This document shows, piece by piece, positions 44,100 to 53,399 of a stretch of DNA of 64,000 nucleotides. The position numbers were made by a program, and so were the translations under genes. The DNA is from Caldithrix abyssi DSM 13497. GTDB taxonomy: Bacteria > Calditrichota > Calditrichia > Calditrichales > Calditrichaceae. Location of the stretch: the NCBI RefSeq assembly GCF_001886815.1, contig NZ_CP018099.1, forward strand, positions 2,974,501 through 3,038,500, given 5' to 3'. Position 1 is the first letter of the stretch; the number at the start of each line of letters is the position of its first letter. The notes under the pieces are model-generated. The model was not told the DNA's origin, searched no databases, and was given only the letters and a program-made list of their open reading frames with translations.

Positions 44100-44811
44100 A
44101 ACCTACTCTCTCCTTTAATAGGCTTACTTCTTTTTTTGTTAAAAAGCGCCACTCGCCGGGAGCCAGGCCCCTGGCCGTAATTCCCCCAAAAGAGATGCGC
44201 TCTAACTCACGGACTTTATAATCCAACGTTTCGAACATGCGCCGCACCTGGCGGTTGCGACCTTCGGTTAGCTCTACCTCTAGCAAACTGCCGTTATCCA
44301 CAATCCTCAACTCGCTTATTTTGCAGGGCTGTGTTTTTTTGCCATCCAGTTCAATGCCGTTTCGCAGGCGGTGCAGATCGATGGGACGAATGACCCTGTT
44401 TAAAAGAACGCGATACACTTTGACGACCTTGTAATTGGGATGCAGCAGACGATGCGACAGGTCGCCGTCGTCGGTTAACAAAAGTACGCCCGTTGTGTTG
44501 TAGTCCAGCCGTCCGATGGGGTAAATACGTTCCGGAACGGCGATTAAATCCAGCACTGTTTTACGCTTAAACTGATCGCTGGCCGTGGTCACCACGCCTT
44601 TGGGCTTGTTTAATACGATGTAAACAAATCTTTTACGCGGCTTTACGATTTTTCCTTTAAAAGTAACGGTATCTTTTTTTTCGTCAATAACCACGCCAAC
44701 ACGATCAACCACTTTACCGTTGACCTTAACAAAGCCGGCTTTTATAAAATCATCGCATTTTCTTCTGGAAGCGATTCCTGCATGGGCTAAAAATTTGTTC
44801 AAGCGCATCAT
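44083..44811 (-). CDS. rluB: 23S rRNA pseudouridine synthase (RluB/RsuA family)
   Basis: An S4 RNA-binding domain at the N-terminus (MRLNKFLAHAGIASRRKCDD) precedes the synthase: IYPIGRLDYNTTGVLLLTDDGDL has the catalytic Asp in GRLDYNTTG, and VELTEGRNRQVRRMFETLDY is the family's second motif. Length fits RluB/RsuA, and the scpA-scpB-rluB order is common in bacteria. It begins 6 nt after the scpB stop. Confidence 0.93.
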   Translation of the reverse strand: MMRLNKFLAHAGIASRRKCDDFIKAGFVKVNGKVVDRVGVVIDEKKDTVTFKGKIVKPRKRFVYIVLNKPKGVVTTASDQFKRKTVLDLIAVPERIYPIGRLDYNTTGVLLLTDDGDLSHRLLHPNYKVVKVYRVLLNRVIRPIDLHRLRNGIELDGKKTQPCKISELRIVDNGSLLEVELTEGRNRQVRRMFETLDYKVRELERISFGGITARGLAPGEWRFLTKKEVSLLKERVGYGSER

Positions 44812-44817
44812 AAGGCC

Positions 44818-45504
44818 TTAAGACTCCCTGGTTCCATTTTCCGCTTTGTTTTGTTGTTGTGAATGGTTTTCGTTTTGCTTTTTTTCCATTAATTCTTCCG
44901 GATTGGCAATGCCCAGCTCTTCCGGAGCGAGTTGTTCCAGAGCGACCTGATCCAGACTTTCCAGAAATTTTTCGTCGCCTTTCAGGATTTCGTCAATTTC
45001 TTTGAGTTTGGGTAAATCGTTCAGACTTTTAAGGCCAAAATATTCCAGAAATTCTTTGGTGGTTCCATAAAGCAAGGGATTGCCCGGCGCCTTTTCGCGT
45101 CCCACCACCGTAACCAGATTACGTTCAATGAGCGTGCGCAACACCCAGTCCACGTTAACGCCGCGGATATGTTCAATGGTTTGCTTGGTGATGGGTTGTT
45201 TGTAGGCAATGATGGCCAGCGTTTCCAGCGCTTTTTGCGTTAACCGTTGTCCCTGGCGCGCTTTGTACAGTCGGCTTACCGGTTCGGCAAATTCGGGACG
45301 CGTTACCATCTGAAATCCACCGGCCACTTCAATGATTTGCAGGGCAGAGCTCTGCTCTTCGTAACGTCGATTTAATTCACTCACCGCCTTTTTAATCTCT
45401 TTTGCACCCACGTCCTCCAGAATTTCTTTAATCTTCTGGGCGGTAATGGGCGATTCACTGGCAAAGATCAATGCTTCGATGGTTGCTATTTTTTTTTCTT
45501 CCAT
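44818..45504 (-). CDS. scpB: Segregation and condensation protein B
   Basis: Winged-helix ScpB pattern: ATIEALIFASESPITAQKIKEIL, QKALETLAIIAYKQPITKQTIEHIRGV, LRTLIERNLVTVVGR, GNPLLYGTTKEFLEYFGLKSL. ScpB joins ScpA on SMC to form the bacterial condensin. A polar tail of about 55 residues is added at the C-terminus. The ATG follows scpA by 1 nt. Confidence 0.95.
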   Translation of the reverse strand: MEEKKIATIEALIFASESPITAQKIKEILEDVGAKEIKKAVSELNRRYEEQSSALQIIEVAGGFQMVTRPEFAEPVSRLYKARQGQRLTQKALETLAIIAYKQPITKQTIEHIRGVNVDWVLRTLIERNLVTVVGREKAPGNPLLYGTTKEFLEYFGLKSLNDLPKLKEIDEILKGDEKFLESLDQVALEQLAPEELGIANPEELMEKKQNENHSQQQNKAENGTRES

Positions 45505-45505
45505 T

Positions 45506-46234
45506 TTACGCCGCTTTTTTTAGTTTAATGCGAATATCGTCGAATACTTCCGATTGCCGCACTTCTATTTGCCCTTTGCGAATGAGTTCCAGAAGCGCAA
45601 TAAAAGTTACAATAAGAACGATTTTTTCTTTAAACTGCTTCATCAGATCCTGGAAAAGAATCATCTTTTTCTCTTTCAGCTCGTTCAGTAAAAATTCGCT
45701 CTGCTGCTCAACGGTTACGTCGATCCGTTCCACCTGATGGTAGGTAATTTTGGGCATATTATCCAGCGCGCGTTTCAGAGCGATCATCAGGTCGAACAGG
45801 GTGACCTTTTCCAGAAATTCTTCCGTGGTAGGTTCTCTGCTTTCTCTTTCGATAAATTTAAAGTCGCGGCGTGTAAAATATTTTTTTCGTTCTTCTTCCA
45901 GATTTTTAAATTCAAACGCCGCTTCTTTAAATCGCTTGTATTCTAACAATCTTTCCACCAGTTCGGTGCGCGGATCGTCCGGTTCCTCTTCGCCGTCGGT
46001 TACCATTTTAGGCAGCAGCATGCGCGCTTTGATGTGCATTAAAATGGCCACCATTTCAATAAAATCGCCCGCTACATTCAAATCCAGAATGCGCATGGCC
46101 TCGATGTACTCTAAAAACTGCTCGGTAATTTGTGCGATGGGGATGTCGTAAATATCCACTTCGTTCTTACGAATTAAGAACAACAACAGATCAAACGGGC
46201 CTTCGAATATGTCTAATTTTACCCGATATCTCAT
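45506..46234 (-). CDS. scpA: Segregation and condensation protein A
   Basis: Kleisin signature FEGPFDLLLFLIRKNEVDIYDIPIAQITEQFLEYI at the N-terminus, FIEMVAILMHIKARMLLP after it, and the C-terminal winged helix IVTFIALLELIRKGQIEVRQ. It bridges the two SMC heads. It overlaps the trpS stop by 4 bp and is followed directly by scpB. Confidence 0.95.
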   Translation of the reverse strand: MRYRVKLDIFEGPFDLLLFLIRKNEVDIYDIPIAQITEQFLEYIEAMRILDLNVAGDFIEMVAILMHIKARMLLPKMVTDGEEEPDDPRTELVERLLEYKRFKEAAFEFKNLEEERKKYFTRRDFKFIERESREPTTEEFLEKVTLFDLMIALKRALDNMPKITYHQVERIDVTVEQQSEFLLNELKEKKMILFQDLMKQFKEKIVLIVTFIALLELIRKGQIEVRQSEVFDDIRIKLKKAA

Positions 46235-47208
46235 CCCATTTTCATCGCTTTATGTACTTCTTCCATTGTTTTTTCGGCCACTGCTCTGGCCTTGCGCGTG
46301 CCTTCGCTGAGCACATCCCTCACCTCGTCCAGATGATTTTCGTAGTAAACGCGCTTCTCGCGCAGCGGCGCAAAATAATCGGCGATTTTCGCTGCGCAGT
46401 TCTGCTTGCAGGCCACGCAACCCAGTACGCCGCTTTTACAATCTTTTTCGATTTCATCCACTTCTTCGGGATTGAATTTTTGATGGTATTTAAAAACATT
46501 ACAAATTTCTGGATGCCCCGGATCATTTTTACGAACCTTCTGCGGATCGGTCACCGCGGTGCGCACTTTTTTCTGAATCTCTTCCGGCGAATCGGAAAGC
46601 AAAATAAAATTGTTGTTGGACTTGCCCATCTTCCTGCCGTCCAGCCCCGGTAAGCGTGAAAAGGTGGTCAACTTGGGCGCCGGTTCAGGAAAGACCTCGG
46701 CATAGGTTTGATTGAACTTACGGGCGATCTCGCGCGTGATTTCCACGTGAGGAAGCTGATCTTCTCCCACCGGCACCAGATGCGCCTTGTACATCAGAAT
46801 ATCGGCCGCCTGCAACACAGGATATCCGAGATGACCGTACAAAATGGTCTCGGCGTGCAAATCGCGCACCTGTTCTTTTAAAGTGGGATTGCGCTCCAGC
46901 CGTTCTTTGGTGATTAACATGGAAAAGATGAGATGCAATTCCGCGTGTTCTTTTACTTTAGATTGAATGAAAAGCGGCAAGTCGGGTTTGATGCCTGCGC
47001 TAAGCCAATCTATAATCATCTGGATGGTATTTTCTTCAACCGAAAAAGCGGCGGCGGGATTGGTGGTAAGGGCGTGCCAGTCCGCCACAAAAAAGTAACA
47101 GTCGTATTCTTCTTGCAGTTTCAGCCAATTTTCCAGCGCGCCGGCGTAGTTTCCCAGATGGAGCCTGCCGGAAGGACGCATGCCGCTCAAAATCCTTTTT
47201 TTCTCCAT
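46231..47208 (-). CDS. trpS: Tryptophanyl-tRNA synthetase
   Basis: Class I synthetase: the HIGH-like motif is PSGRLHLGNYAGAL, and the KMSKS motif appears as GLDGRKMGKSNNN. GYPVLQAADILMYKAHLVPVGEDQ and PHVEITREIARKFN are typical. A Cys-rich segment (CKSGVLGCVACKQNCA) in the C-terminal domain may bind a metal, as in some bacterial TrpS. First gene of the run down to rpsA; GGGAGAAGCA lies just upstream. Confidence 0.96.
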   Translation of the reverse strand: MEKKRILSGMRPSGRLHLGNYAGALENWLKLQEEYDCYFFVADWHALTTNPAAAFSVEENTIQMIIDWLSAGIKPDLPLFIQSKVKEHAELHLIFSMLITKERLERNPTLKEQVRDLHAETILYGHLGYPVLQAADILMYKAHLVPVGEDQLPHVEITREIARKFNQTYAEVFPEPAPKLTTFSRLPGLDGRKMGKSNNNFILLSDSPEEIQKKVRTAVTDPQKVRKNDPGHPEICNVFKYHQKFNPEEVDEIEKDCKSGVLGCVACKQNCAAKIADYFAPLREKRVYYENHLDEVRDVLSEGTRKARAVAEKTMEEVHKAMKMG

Positions 47209-47422
47209 TGCTTCTCCCGTATTTATTCGTTTATTTTTATCAGAAATTTTAATTTACAAAATGATTGGTATTGGAACAAACCGAGTTTTTAACGTCCGTG
47301 TTGGGGCAATATAAACAATGGCGATGGGGCGTGGAATAAAAACAGAGGCGTGCATTCAAAAAACGTTCTCTTGTCCGGACAGCCCATGCCCTTTGTGAAC
47401 GCAGCGCCCCTGCCATTTTCCA

Positions 47423-50299
47423 TTATTTAATCAAAATCATTTTATTCCCTGCAACAAATGTTTTTCCCTGGCCGTTAAATACCAGACGGTAAAAATAGAG
47501 ACCGCTGGCCAGCCGATCGCCGGAAAAGGTGATTTTTTGCGCCCCGCTGGTGGTAAAAGAAAATTGACCTTCAAAAACCTGCTGCCCGGGCGTATTGAAC
47601 ACCGTTAATTTGACGCGACCCGGCGCCGGCAGGTTAAAGCGAATCTGCGTTTGATTATTGAAGGGATTGGGGAAATTACCGATTAGTTTAAATGCAACCG
47701 GCGTTTTTTGCAGTTGCTCTTCATCAATACCTGTCAGATTGTATAGCTCAAAAAAATCGACAACGCGGCTCATTAATGAGTCGCGTTCGGCAGCATCGTA
47801 AATGGTTTCGAAGGGAAAGCCCAGATAGAATAACCGAGCCGGCCTGTTACCGTTCGGAAAAACGCCGTCAAAATAAACTGCTGCGCCATCGCCGTTGGCG
47901 TATTTTAAAGCCAGCTGCGCGCCGCCTTGCGGGTTAATGGCGTCCGGGTAAGATACGGGATAAATGCCCTGCAGGCCGTCGTCAAAACGCACCTGAAGCC
48001 CGGCAAAGGGCGTTCCAACCGCTCCTTCTGCCTGCCAGCTGCCGGCATTGTCTTTGACAAAGGCCGCCTTAAGATAGTCGCTGAAAAAGGTTTGATCATA
48101 AGCGGTACCATGACTTCCAAGATCGTAGCCGATCTCCGAACCGCTAACAAACAATCGCCCGCCGTTGCGCAAATAATCCGTTACCAGTAGCTGCTCTTCT
48201 CTGTCAAAAGTGCCGTCGCGAATACTTTCATCGCCGCACAGCCAGAAAACGGCGGGATAATTTTCCAGATCAATGTTTTGCGCGCGCACCATTTCGTTGG
48301 TTGTCGTTTCAAAAGGGATGCCGGCCGCCGCCAGAGATTTTCCCAGCGTGGTTGCAAACGAGTGATACAAATATTGCCAGCGTCCGCTGGTGGCCGAGGT
48401 GCGGTCAAATCCATCGACAATTAATACCCGAGATATTCCGTCGTTACGAAATCCGCCGTACACATCCGAACTTACACTTGGATTTTGATAGGCGCCGGAA
48501 GAGAAACTTCTCAATTTAACAAAGATCATTTGTCCGTCGTTGATGGGCACGGACCACTGCGTGGTATCTTTGGGCACAGATATTCCAGAACCCCAGCTAT
48601 TACCGTCGGTCGAAAAATAAATGCGTAACGAGCTAACGTTTTCCAGCCCTTCTAACGACCAGTCCAGCTCCATCTTTCCTGCTTCATTGATTGTTACCGC
48701 ATTCAGACGGGGCTGCGGGATATTGTCTGGCGCGCCCTGGCGATTCACATAATAACGCGGCGTATAGTTGACCAGCGAGCTGTAGTAATAGGTTCTGTAT
48801 GAAACTTTCCAATCCTGTCCAGAAGATTCAACCACCAGCAAACTTCCGTTGGTATTTTGCCTGACCACCATGCGCACATGACCTACTTTGTGTACGGCGT
48901 CGCCCGGCTCCGCCTCGCTCCAGCTCAGGTACGGCAGAGTAATACCATCATCCATCATGCTGGTGGCATAATGGCGGGGTAAATTCCAGCAGCGGGAGAC
49001 AAAACCCGAACAATCGACGCCCACCGCCGATGGCGTACCGCCGCCGTCGGTGTAATTATCGCCCGCGTATTTTAAAATATCAATGCCGTACAAAAAGGCT
49101 TCGATGGATTCCGAGCCGCCCCACTTATAAGGCACATGCTGATTTTGACCGACTACGATCCACGATGGCGTGCGCACCTGATTGCCGTAAGGATCGGTGA
49201 CCACGCCATTGGTTAAATTGTCCTGCGTACAGGTCCAGTAAAGGCGCACATATTCATCGGCAATGGCCAGCGCTTCTGAAGGCATAATTTGCGGATAATC
49301 TTCAAAATCGCTCACCTTGCTTAATTGGCTTCCGGCGTCTTGTGTATTCAGAAGGTTGTAATGTACGCCTTCGTAAAACGGCTGCGGATAGCGCAATGGA
49401 AGAGGCCGATCCGCGTTAACGACTCCGGTCAGATCCCATTTAACAATTTTAATGCCTTCAGCGCCAGAAATCATCTGGTAAAAAAGGCCATCCGCTTCGA
49501 TAAACCAATCGCGGAAAATTTCTGTGTGGGCATTCACCGGCGCATGTATTGTAGCCAGCAGCCGAAATTGCCCATCTAAAACACGAATTTCACGGCGTAC
49601 GCGTAGGGGCACCTGCTGCTCAAAAAATTCCAGATTCAAATAGTGGCGATTCAAATCGTCGCTGCCCAGATAACGCACACTGGCCAGAGGTTCTTCGCTT
49701 TTAAGCGCCATGTCGGTTGTCTGGCCGGGGCCTGTTTCCAGGCGAAACGTATGTTCGTCCAGCTTAACGGTTTTGAGTTCAGAAAGAGCATTCCCAGCGC
49801 TGGCAGGCGCCTTTTTTAAAAGTTGCGTATCATTCAGCTGAAAATAGGCCTTTGATTGATCGCTAAATGTTATTTGCAGATGGTTGACGTCAATGCGTTT
49901 AATGGCCTCGATTACATCCATGGGTGTTGGCGGCTTTACAGAATTGACGATGCGCCCGTTTTTAAAAAAGTAGAGGCGATTTTCGGCAAGAATGACAAAA
50001 TCGTCCGCGCTGTTAAATTCAACGTCATCGCTAAAGGGCGGAATTTCAAACATGCGAAGCAATCGGCCATTTTTAAAAATTTTAAGCAAATTTTGCGGTT
50101 CATCCAGAATAACGACCTGTCCGTCTTTAACGGCAAAAGCACGCGGGCCGTAATTGGCTTCGGGCGCTTTTCGGAAGCCGGCGTTCTCAATACCACTTCC
50201 CCACTTCAGTTCTAAAACGACTTGCGGGGTTTGCGCATTCAGGCCGTTCAGAACGGCGCCGATTAAAAACAAAAATCCAAAAAATATTTTGTACTGCAT
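47423..50299 (-). CDS. Secreted NlpC/P60-like cell-wall hydrolase with Por/T9SS sorting domain
   Basis: Signal peptide MQYKIFFGFLFLIGAVLNG. The first 350 residues look like beta-propeller strands. Around 400-530 an NlpC/P60-type domain has VGVDCSGFVSRCW (catalytic Cys) and VGHVRMVV (His). A fibronectin-like segment follows, then a module starting RVLIVDGFDR and ending LGFPFETIYD, and finally a C-terminal sorting domain (NFPNPFNNQTQIRF, ASGLYFYRLVF) as used by type IX secretion. The enzyme would cut peptide stems of murein or a similar amide. The same VL(I/L)V(D/N)GFDR module occurs in the amidase-like gene at 56579-59620. Confidence 0.82.
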   Translation of the reverse strand: MQYKIFFGFLFLIGAVLNGLNAQTPQVVLELKWGSGIENAGFRKAPEANYGPRAFAVKDGQVVILDEPQNLLKIFKNGRLLRMFEIPPFSDDVEFNSADDFVILAENRLYFFKNGRIVNSVKPPTPMDVIEAIKRIDVNHLQITFSDQSKAYFQLNDTQLLKKAPASAGNALSELKTVKLDEHTFRLETGPGQTTDMALKSEEPLASVRYLGSDDLNRHYLNLEFFEQQVPLRVRREIRVLDGQFRLLATIHAPVNAHTEIFRDWFIEADGLFYQMISGAEGIKIVKWDLTGVVNADRPLPLRYPQPFYEGVHYNLLNTQDAGSQLSKVSDFEDYPQIMPSEALAIADEYVRLYWTCTQDNLTNGVVTDPYGNQVRTPSWIVVGQNQHVPYKWGGSESIEAFLYGIDILKYAGDNYTDGGGTPSAVGVDCSGFVSRCWNLPRHYATSMMDDGITLPYLSWSEAEPGDAVHKVGHVRMVVRQNTNGSLLVVESSGQDWKVSYRTYYYSSLVNYTPRYYVNRQGAPDNIPQPRLNAVTINEAGKMELDWSLEGLENVSSLRIYFSTDGNSWGSGISVPKDTTQWSVPINDGQMIFVKLRSFSSGAYQNPSVSSDVYGGFRNDGISRVLIVDGFDRTSATSGRWQYLYHSFATTLGKSLAAAGIPFETTTNEMVRAQNIDLENYPAVFWLCGDESIRDGTFDREEQLLVTDYLRNGGRLFVSGSEIGYDLGSHGTAYDQTFFSDYLKAAFVKDNAGSWQAEGAVGTPFAGLQVRFDDGLQGIYPVSYPDAINPQGGAQLALKYANGDGAAVYFDGVFPNGNRPARLFYLGFPFETIYDAAERDSLMSRVVDFFELYNLTGIDEEQLQKTPVAFKLIGNFPNPFNNQTQIRFNLPAPGRVKLTVFNTPGQQVFEGQFSFTTSGAQKITFSGDRLASGLYFYRLVFNGQGKTFVAGNKMILIK

Positions 50300-50418
50300 G
50301 TCAGTCCTTTAAGTTTATACCTGTGCTTTTTGAATATACGACAATTAAAGGAGAATGATCCTTTCTGAATCACAATATTTGTTCACAAAAATTACTAACC
50401 TCATCCTAAACGAAGATT

Positions 50419-50922
50419 TCATGAGATAAAAAGATAAGGTTTCCAGGTTGCATGCGGTTTGCCGGCCATGACCTGCAAATAAAACAGATGGCCCGGTCGT
50501 TTGGGCGTTCTTAACAATTTCATGCCGGCCATCTCCGGGGTGCGGTTTCCCTTTTTTGCGTTACAGGCCAGGCAGGCGGCAACCAGATTTTCCCACGTAT
50601 CTTTGCCGCCAAAACTTTTGGGAATCACATGATCGATGGTCATGGGACGGCTGTTTTTCCCGCAATACTGGCAGGTGTGGTGATCTCTTTTCATGATATT
50701 TTTGCGATTTAAAGGAATTTCACGAAAGGGCTTGCGAATGTAGCTGTGCAACCGGATCACGCTGGGACAGGGCATGCTGGCGGAAATCGAACGGATAATA
50801 CCGTCATAGCGCTCCACCACTTCCACCTTTTGCGCATACAATAAAATGATGGCGCGTTTAACGGTAGAAATAGCCATTGGCTCATAATTCTGGTTCAGAA
50901 CCAGTACTTTACGCTTTAACAT
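50419..50922 (-). CDS. HNH endonuclease family protein
   Basis: 167 residues. MKRDHHTCQYCGKNSRPMTIDHVIPKSFGGKDTWENLVAACLACNAKKGNRTP has the two CxxC zinc pairs and the DH...N catalytic pattern of HNH nucleases. The N-terminal VLVLNQNYEPMAISTVKRAIILL is typical of the widespread chromosomal form of unknown target. It follows the NlpC/P60 gene at 50941-51717 by 18 bp. Confidence 0.9.
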   Translation of the reverse strand: MLKRKVLVLNQNYEPMAISTVKRAIILLYAQKVEVVERYDGIIRSISASMPCPSVIRLHSYIRKPFREIPLNRKNIMKRDHHTCQYCGKNSRPMTIDHVIPKSFGGKDTWENLVAACLACNAKKGNRTPEMAGMKLLRTPKRPGHLFYLQVMAGKPHATWKPYLFIS

Positions 50923-50940
50923 GGATTTTGCCCTTTTTCT

Positions 50941-51717
50941 TTAAAAAAAAGTACGCACTTCCACAAAGTCATGTAACAGATCCGGCGTAAATTCCGGATC
51001 GTCTTCTTTAAGGGAGTTGATGCGCACCATTCCCCGCGCGTGAATAAACTTTTGCCCGCCCATTGTAATGGCCACATGCGTTATTTTATCGCCGTTTTCA
51101 GAAAAGAAATAGAGGTCTCCGGCACGGGCATCCTTTGGGCTTTTTGAAACAGGATGCGAATCTTCAAATTGCATCCAGGCGTCGCGCCTTACGTTTTTGC
51201 CCAAAAGCTTAAGGCTCAGTTGTACAAAGCCAGAGCAATCCAATCCGAACGGCGTTTTCCCCCCCCAAACATAGGTAACGCCTAAAAACCTTCGGGCTAT
51301 CTGTAGTAAGCCATCACGACTAAAACCGGGCGGAGGGGCAAAGGCTTCATTGGGAACAAATCCTCGTTTTTCGTCCGGCAGCAGCACCTCATACCAGCCG
51401 TTCTTTTCCTGTACGATCGGCAGCGTCGAGCCAGCGCCCACCGTACGCATAACCTCTGCCGAAGCGTCTGGCGCGTTGTACACCTTTTGCGCCAGCGCGG
51501 TCACCATACGCCGCTCTTCCTGCGGTCGGTGACAAACGGCCACCTGGTGTTCGTTTATCCAGCCTTCGTAATGATCTTCTGTTTGAACGCGATAAAAAGA
51601 TTCGATTTTTTCTTCGACCTGTAGTTCTTCCCAGAGAACGGCCTGAGTATCCACTTCGCAATGAAAGGTAGGCTTACGGTAAATATTAGCAAACGTAACA
51701 TTGACAAAATATTGCAT
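50941..51717 (-). CDS. SH3b-NlpC/P60 murein peptidase (YkfC-like)
   Basis: Two SH3-like repeats (about residues 1-130) with a basic GWINEHQVAV and GFVPNEAF, then an NlpC/P60 domain: TYVWGGKTPFGLDCSGFVQLSLKL with the catalytic Cys, ITHVAITMGGQKFIHARGMVRI with His. Similar proteins cut gamma-D-glutamyl-diamino-acid bonds in recycled wall peptides. No signal peptide is evident, so it probably acts in the cytoplasm. Confidence 0.9.
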   Translation of the reverse strand: MQYFVNVTFANIYRKPTFHCEVDTQAVLWEELQVEEKIESFYRVQTEDHYEGWINEHQVAVCHRPQEERRMVTALAQKVYNAPDASAEVMRTVGAGSTLPIVQEKNGWYEVLLPDEKRGFVPNEAFAPPPGFSRDGLLQIARRFLGVTYVWGGKTPFGLDCSGFVQLSLKLLGKNVRRDAWMQFEDSHPVSKSPKDARAGDLYFFSENGDKITHVAITMGGQKFIHARGMVRINSLKEDDPEFTPDLLHDFVEVRTFF

Positions 51718-51881
51718 GCTTGCTCTCTCAATTTAAATTGATCTTTAAATGTAATAGACAAAAATAAAATGAGCAAGTTTAAAAAGCGTGGGCCTGGCCG
51801 TGTACGAGTTTTTTTATCTTACTTTTTTGGAAAACTTCCTTCAAAACTTCGGGGCTGTCCTTCACTCCGCTGGCGCCGTCC

Positions 51882-52964
51882 TTAACACACTTCGTCGATC
51901 TGCTGCAACAATTTTTTCATGGCTTCGACCTCGTCAAAATTAACCAGATAGCGACGCAATTTGTGGCTTTTTTCCAGCAGGTCTTCATCTAAAATTTTAT
52001 GTTCTTTGCGCGTACCCGATTCTTTTAAATTAATGGCCGGGAAAATCCGACGATCGGCACAGGCGCGGGAGAGCACCAGCTCCATATTGCCGGTTCCTTT
52101 AAACTCCTGAAAGATAATATCATCCATCCGGCTGCCGGTTTCCACCAGGATGGTAGCCAGCACGGTCAACGAACCGCCATTCTCAATTTTGCGGGCGGCG
52201 CCAAAAAATTGGCGGGGAATTTCCAGTGCGCGGGCATCCAATCCGCCGCTCATGGTGCGGCCTGAAGTATTGGAGCCTTTATTAAAAGCGCGTCCCATTC
52301 GCGTTAACGAGTCGATCAAAACCAGCGCATCTTTTCCCATCTCCACCTTGCGGATGGCCATATTGACGGTTAAACGGGCAATGCGCAAATGATTTTCCAC
52401 GCTTTGATCCGATGAAGAAAAATAGACATTCGCGCCCACCGTTCGCCTGAAATCCGTCACCTCTTCCGGGCGTTCATCGATCAGTAGAATCATCACTTCC
52501 ACTTCCGGGTGATTTTTTAAAACTGCCTCGGCAATATGTTTTAAAATGGTTGTCTTACCGGCCCTGGGGGGAGAGATAATTAAGCCGCGCGTTCCTTTGG
52601 CTAACGGCGTAAACAAATCTATGACACAGCCGGTAACATCGCCTTCGTCCATTTTAATCTTTAACGGCTCAAAGGGATCGATGGAGGTTAATGATTTGAT
52701 CTCAGGCACCGCGGCGTATTTTTCGGGGGGCAAATCATTAACGGAAAGAATTTCGCCAACCGGTTTGTAGCGGCCTCTGCTGTTTCCTTCCTGCAGAACC
52801 ACTTTTAAAAGAACGCCCTCCCGCAACTTAAATTTTTTAATGAAAGCCGGCGGAACAAAAGCGTCTTCGGAAGAAGGCAAGAAATTATTTTCCGCTTTGC
52901 GCGTAAAACCATGACCCTGCGCCGTAATTTCCAGAACGCCTTCAATAATTTTTTTCGGACTCAT
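51882..52964 (-). CDS. rho: Transcription termination factor Rho (short form)
   Basis: RNA-binding cold-shock-like domain at about 1-80 (GVLEITAQGHGFTRK, DAFVPPAFIKKFKLREG) and a RecA-like ATPase: Walker A ISPPRAGKTTILK, Walker B ALVLIDSLTRMGRAFN, Q-loop/R-loop region TSGRTMSGGLDARALEIPRQFFGAARKIENGG, and GTGNMELVLSR. At 360 residues it lacks the N-terminal helical domain of about 45 residues present in E. coli Rho (419). No second copy is in this window. Upstream is a 435-bp divergent intergenic region shared with the FecR gene. Confidence 0.93.
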   Translation of the reverse strand: MSPKKIIEGVLEITAQGHGFTRKAENNFLPSSEDAFVPPAFIKKFKLREGVLLKVVLQEGNSRGRYKPVGEILSVNDLPPEKYAAVPEIKSLTSIDPFEPLKIKMDEGDVTGCVIDLFTPLAKGTRGLIISPPRAGKTTILKHIAEAVLKNHPEVEVMILLIDERPEEVTDFRRTVGANVYFSSSDQSVENHLRIARLTVNMAIRKVEMGKDALVLIDSLTRMGRAFNKGSNTSGRTMSGGLDARALEIPRQFFGAARKIENGGSLTVLATILVETGSRMDDIIFQEFKGTGNMELVLSRACADRRIFPAINLKESGTRKEHKILDEDLLEKSHKLRRYLVNFDEVEAMKKLLQQIDEVC

Positions 52965-53399
52965 CTTAGTATTCCCACTGTTTTTCCTCTGGATTTAGAT
53001 ATTCAAAATAAAAATTGAAACATGTCAGAATTAAACCAACAACCCCAAATTTACAAAAATTGATTTAAATTCCAAAATGTCATTACTCTCCTCTATTACA
53101 TTCCGATACATCCCGAATTATGATTTGCCTTATTTTTGGATCACCGGGATTGTATTTACCGCCCCCGAAATGAGAAAAATATCAAGGCAAGCAGGTAATC
53201 CTATTAATCAAGGTTAAATTGATCATTCGTACCACTGGCCTCCTGCGGAACGTTGATAATTAAACGTTTGGCTTGCGCGACGGCTCATTTACTCCCCCCG
53301 CCTGATAAAAAAATCCTTCATTTTTATCTCACGCTTATTGGATTATTTGGGGAATTTCACTACATTATTTATCATCTACCAAAGAACAAGGGAGGAACC
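52965..53399. other. Divergent intergenic region (rho / FecR gene)
   Basis: AT-rich, 435 bp. I see the ribosome site GGGAGG (53390-53395) of the FecR gene and no firm promoter hexamers, repeats or RNA. Confidence 0.4.
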
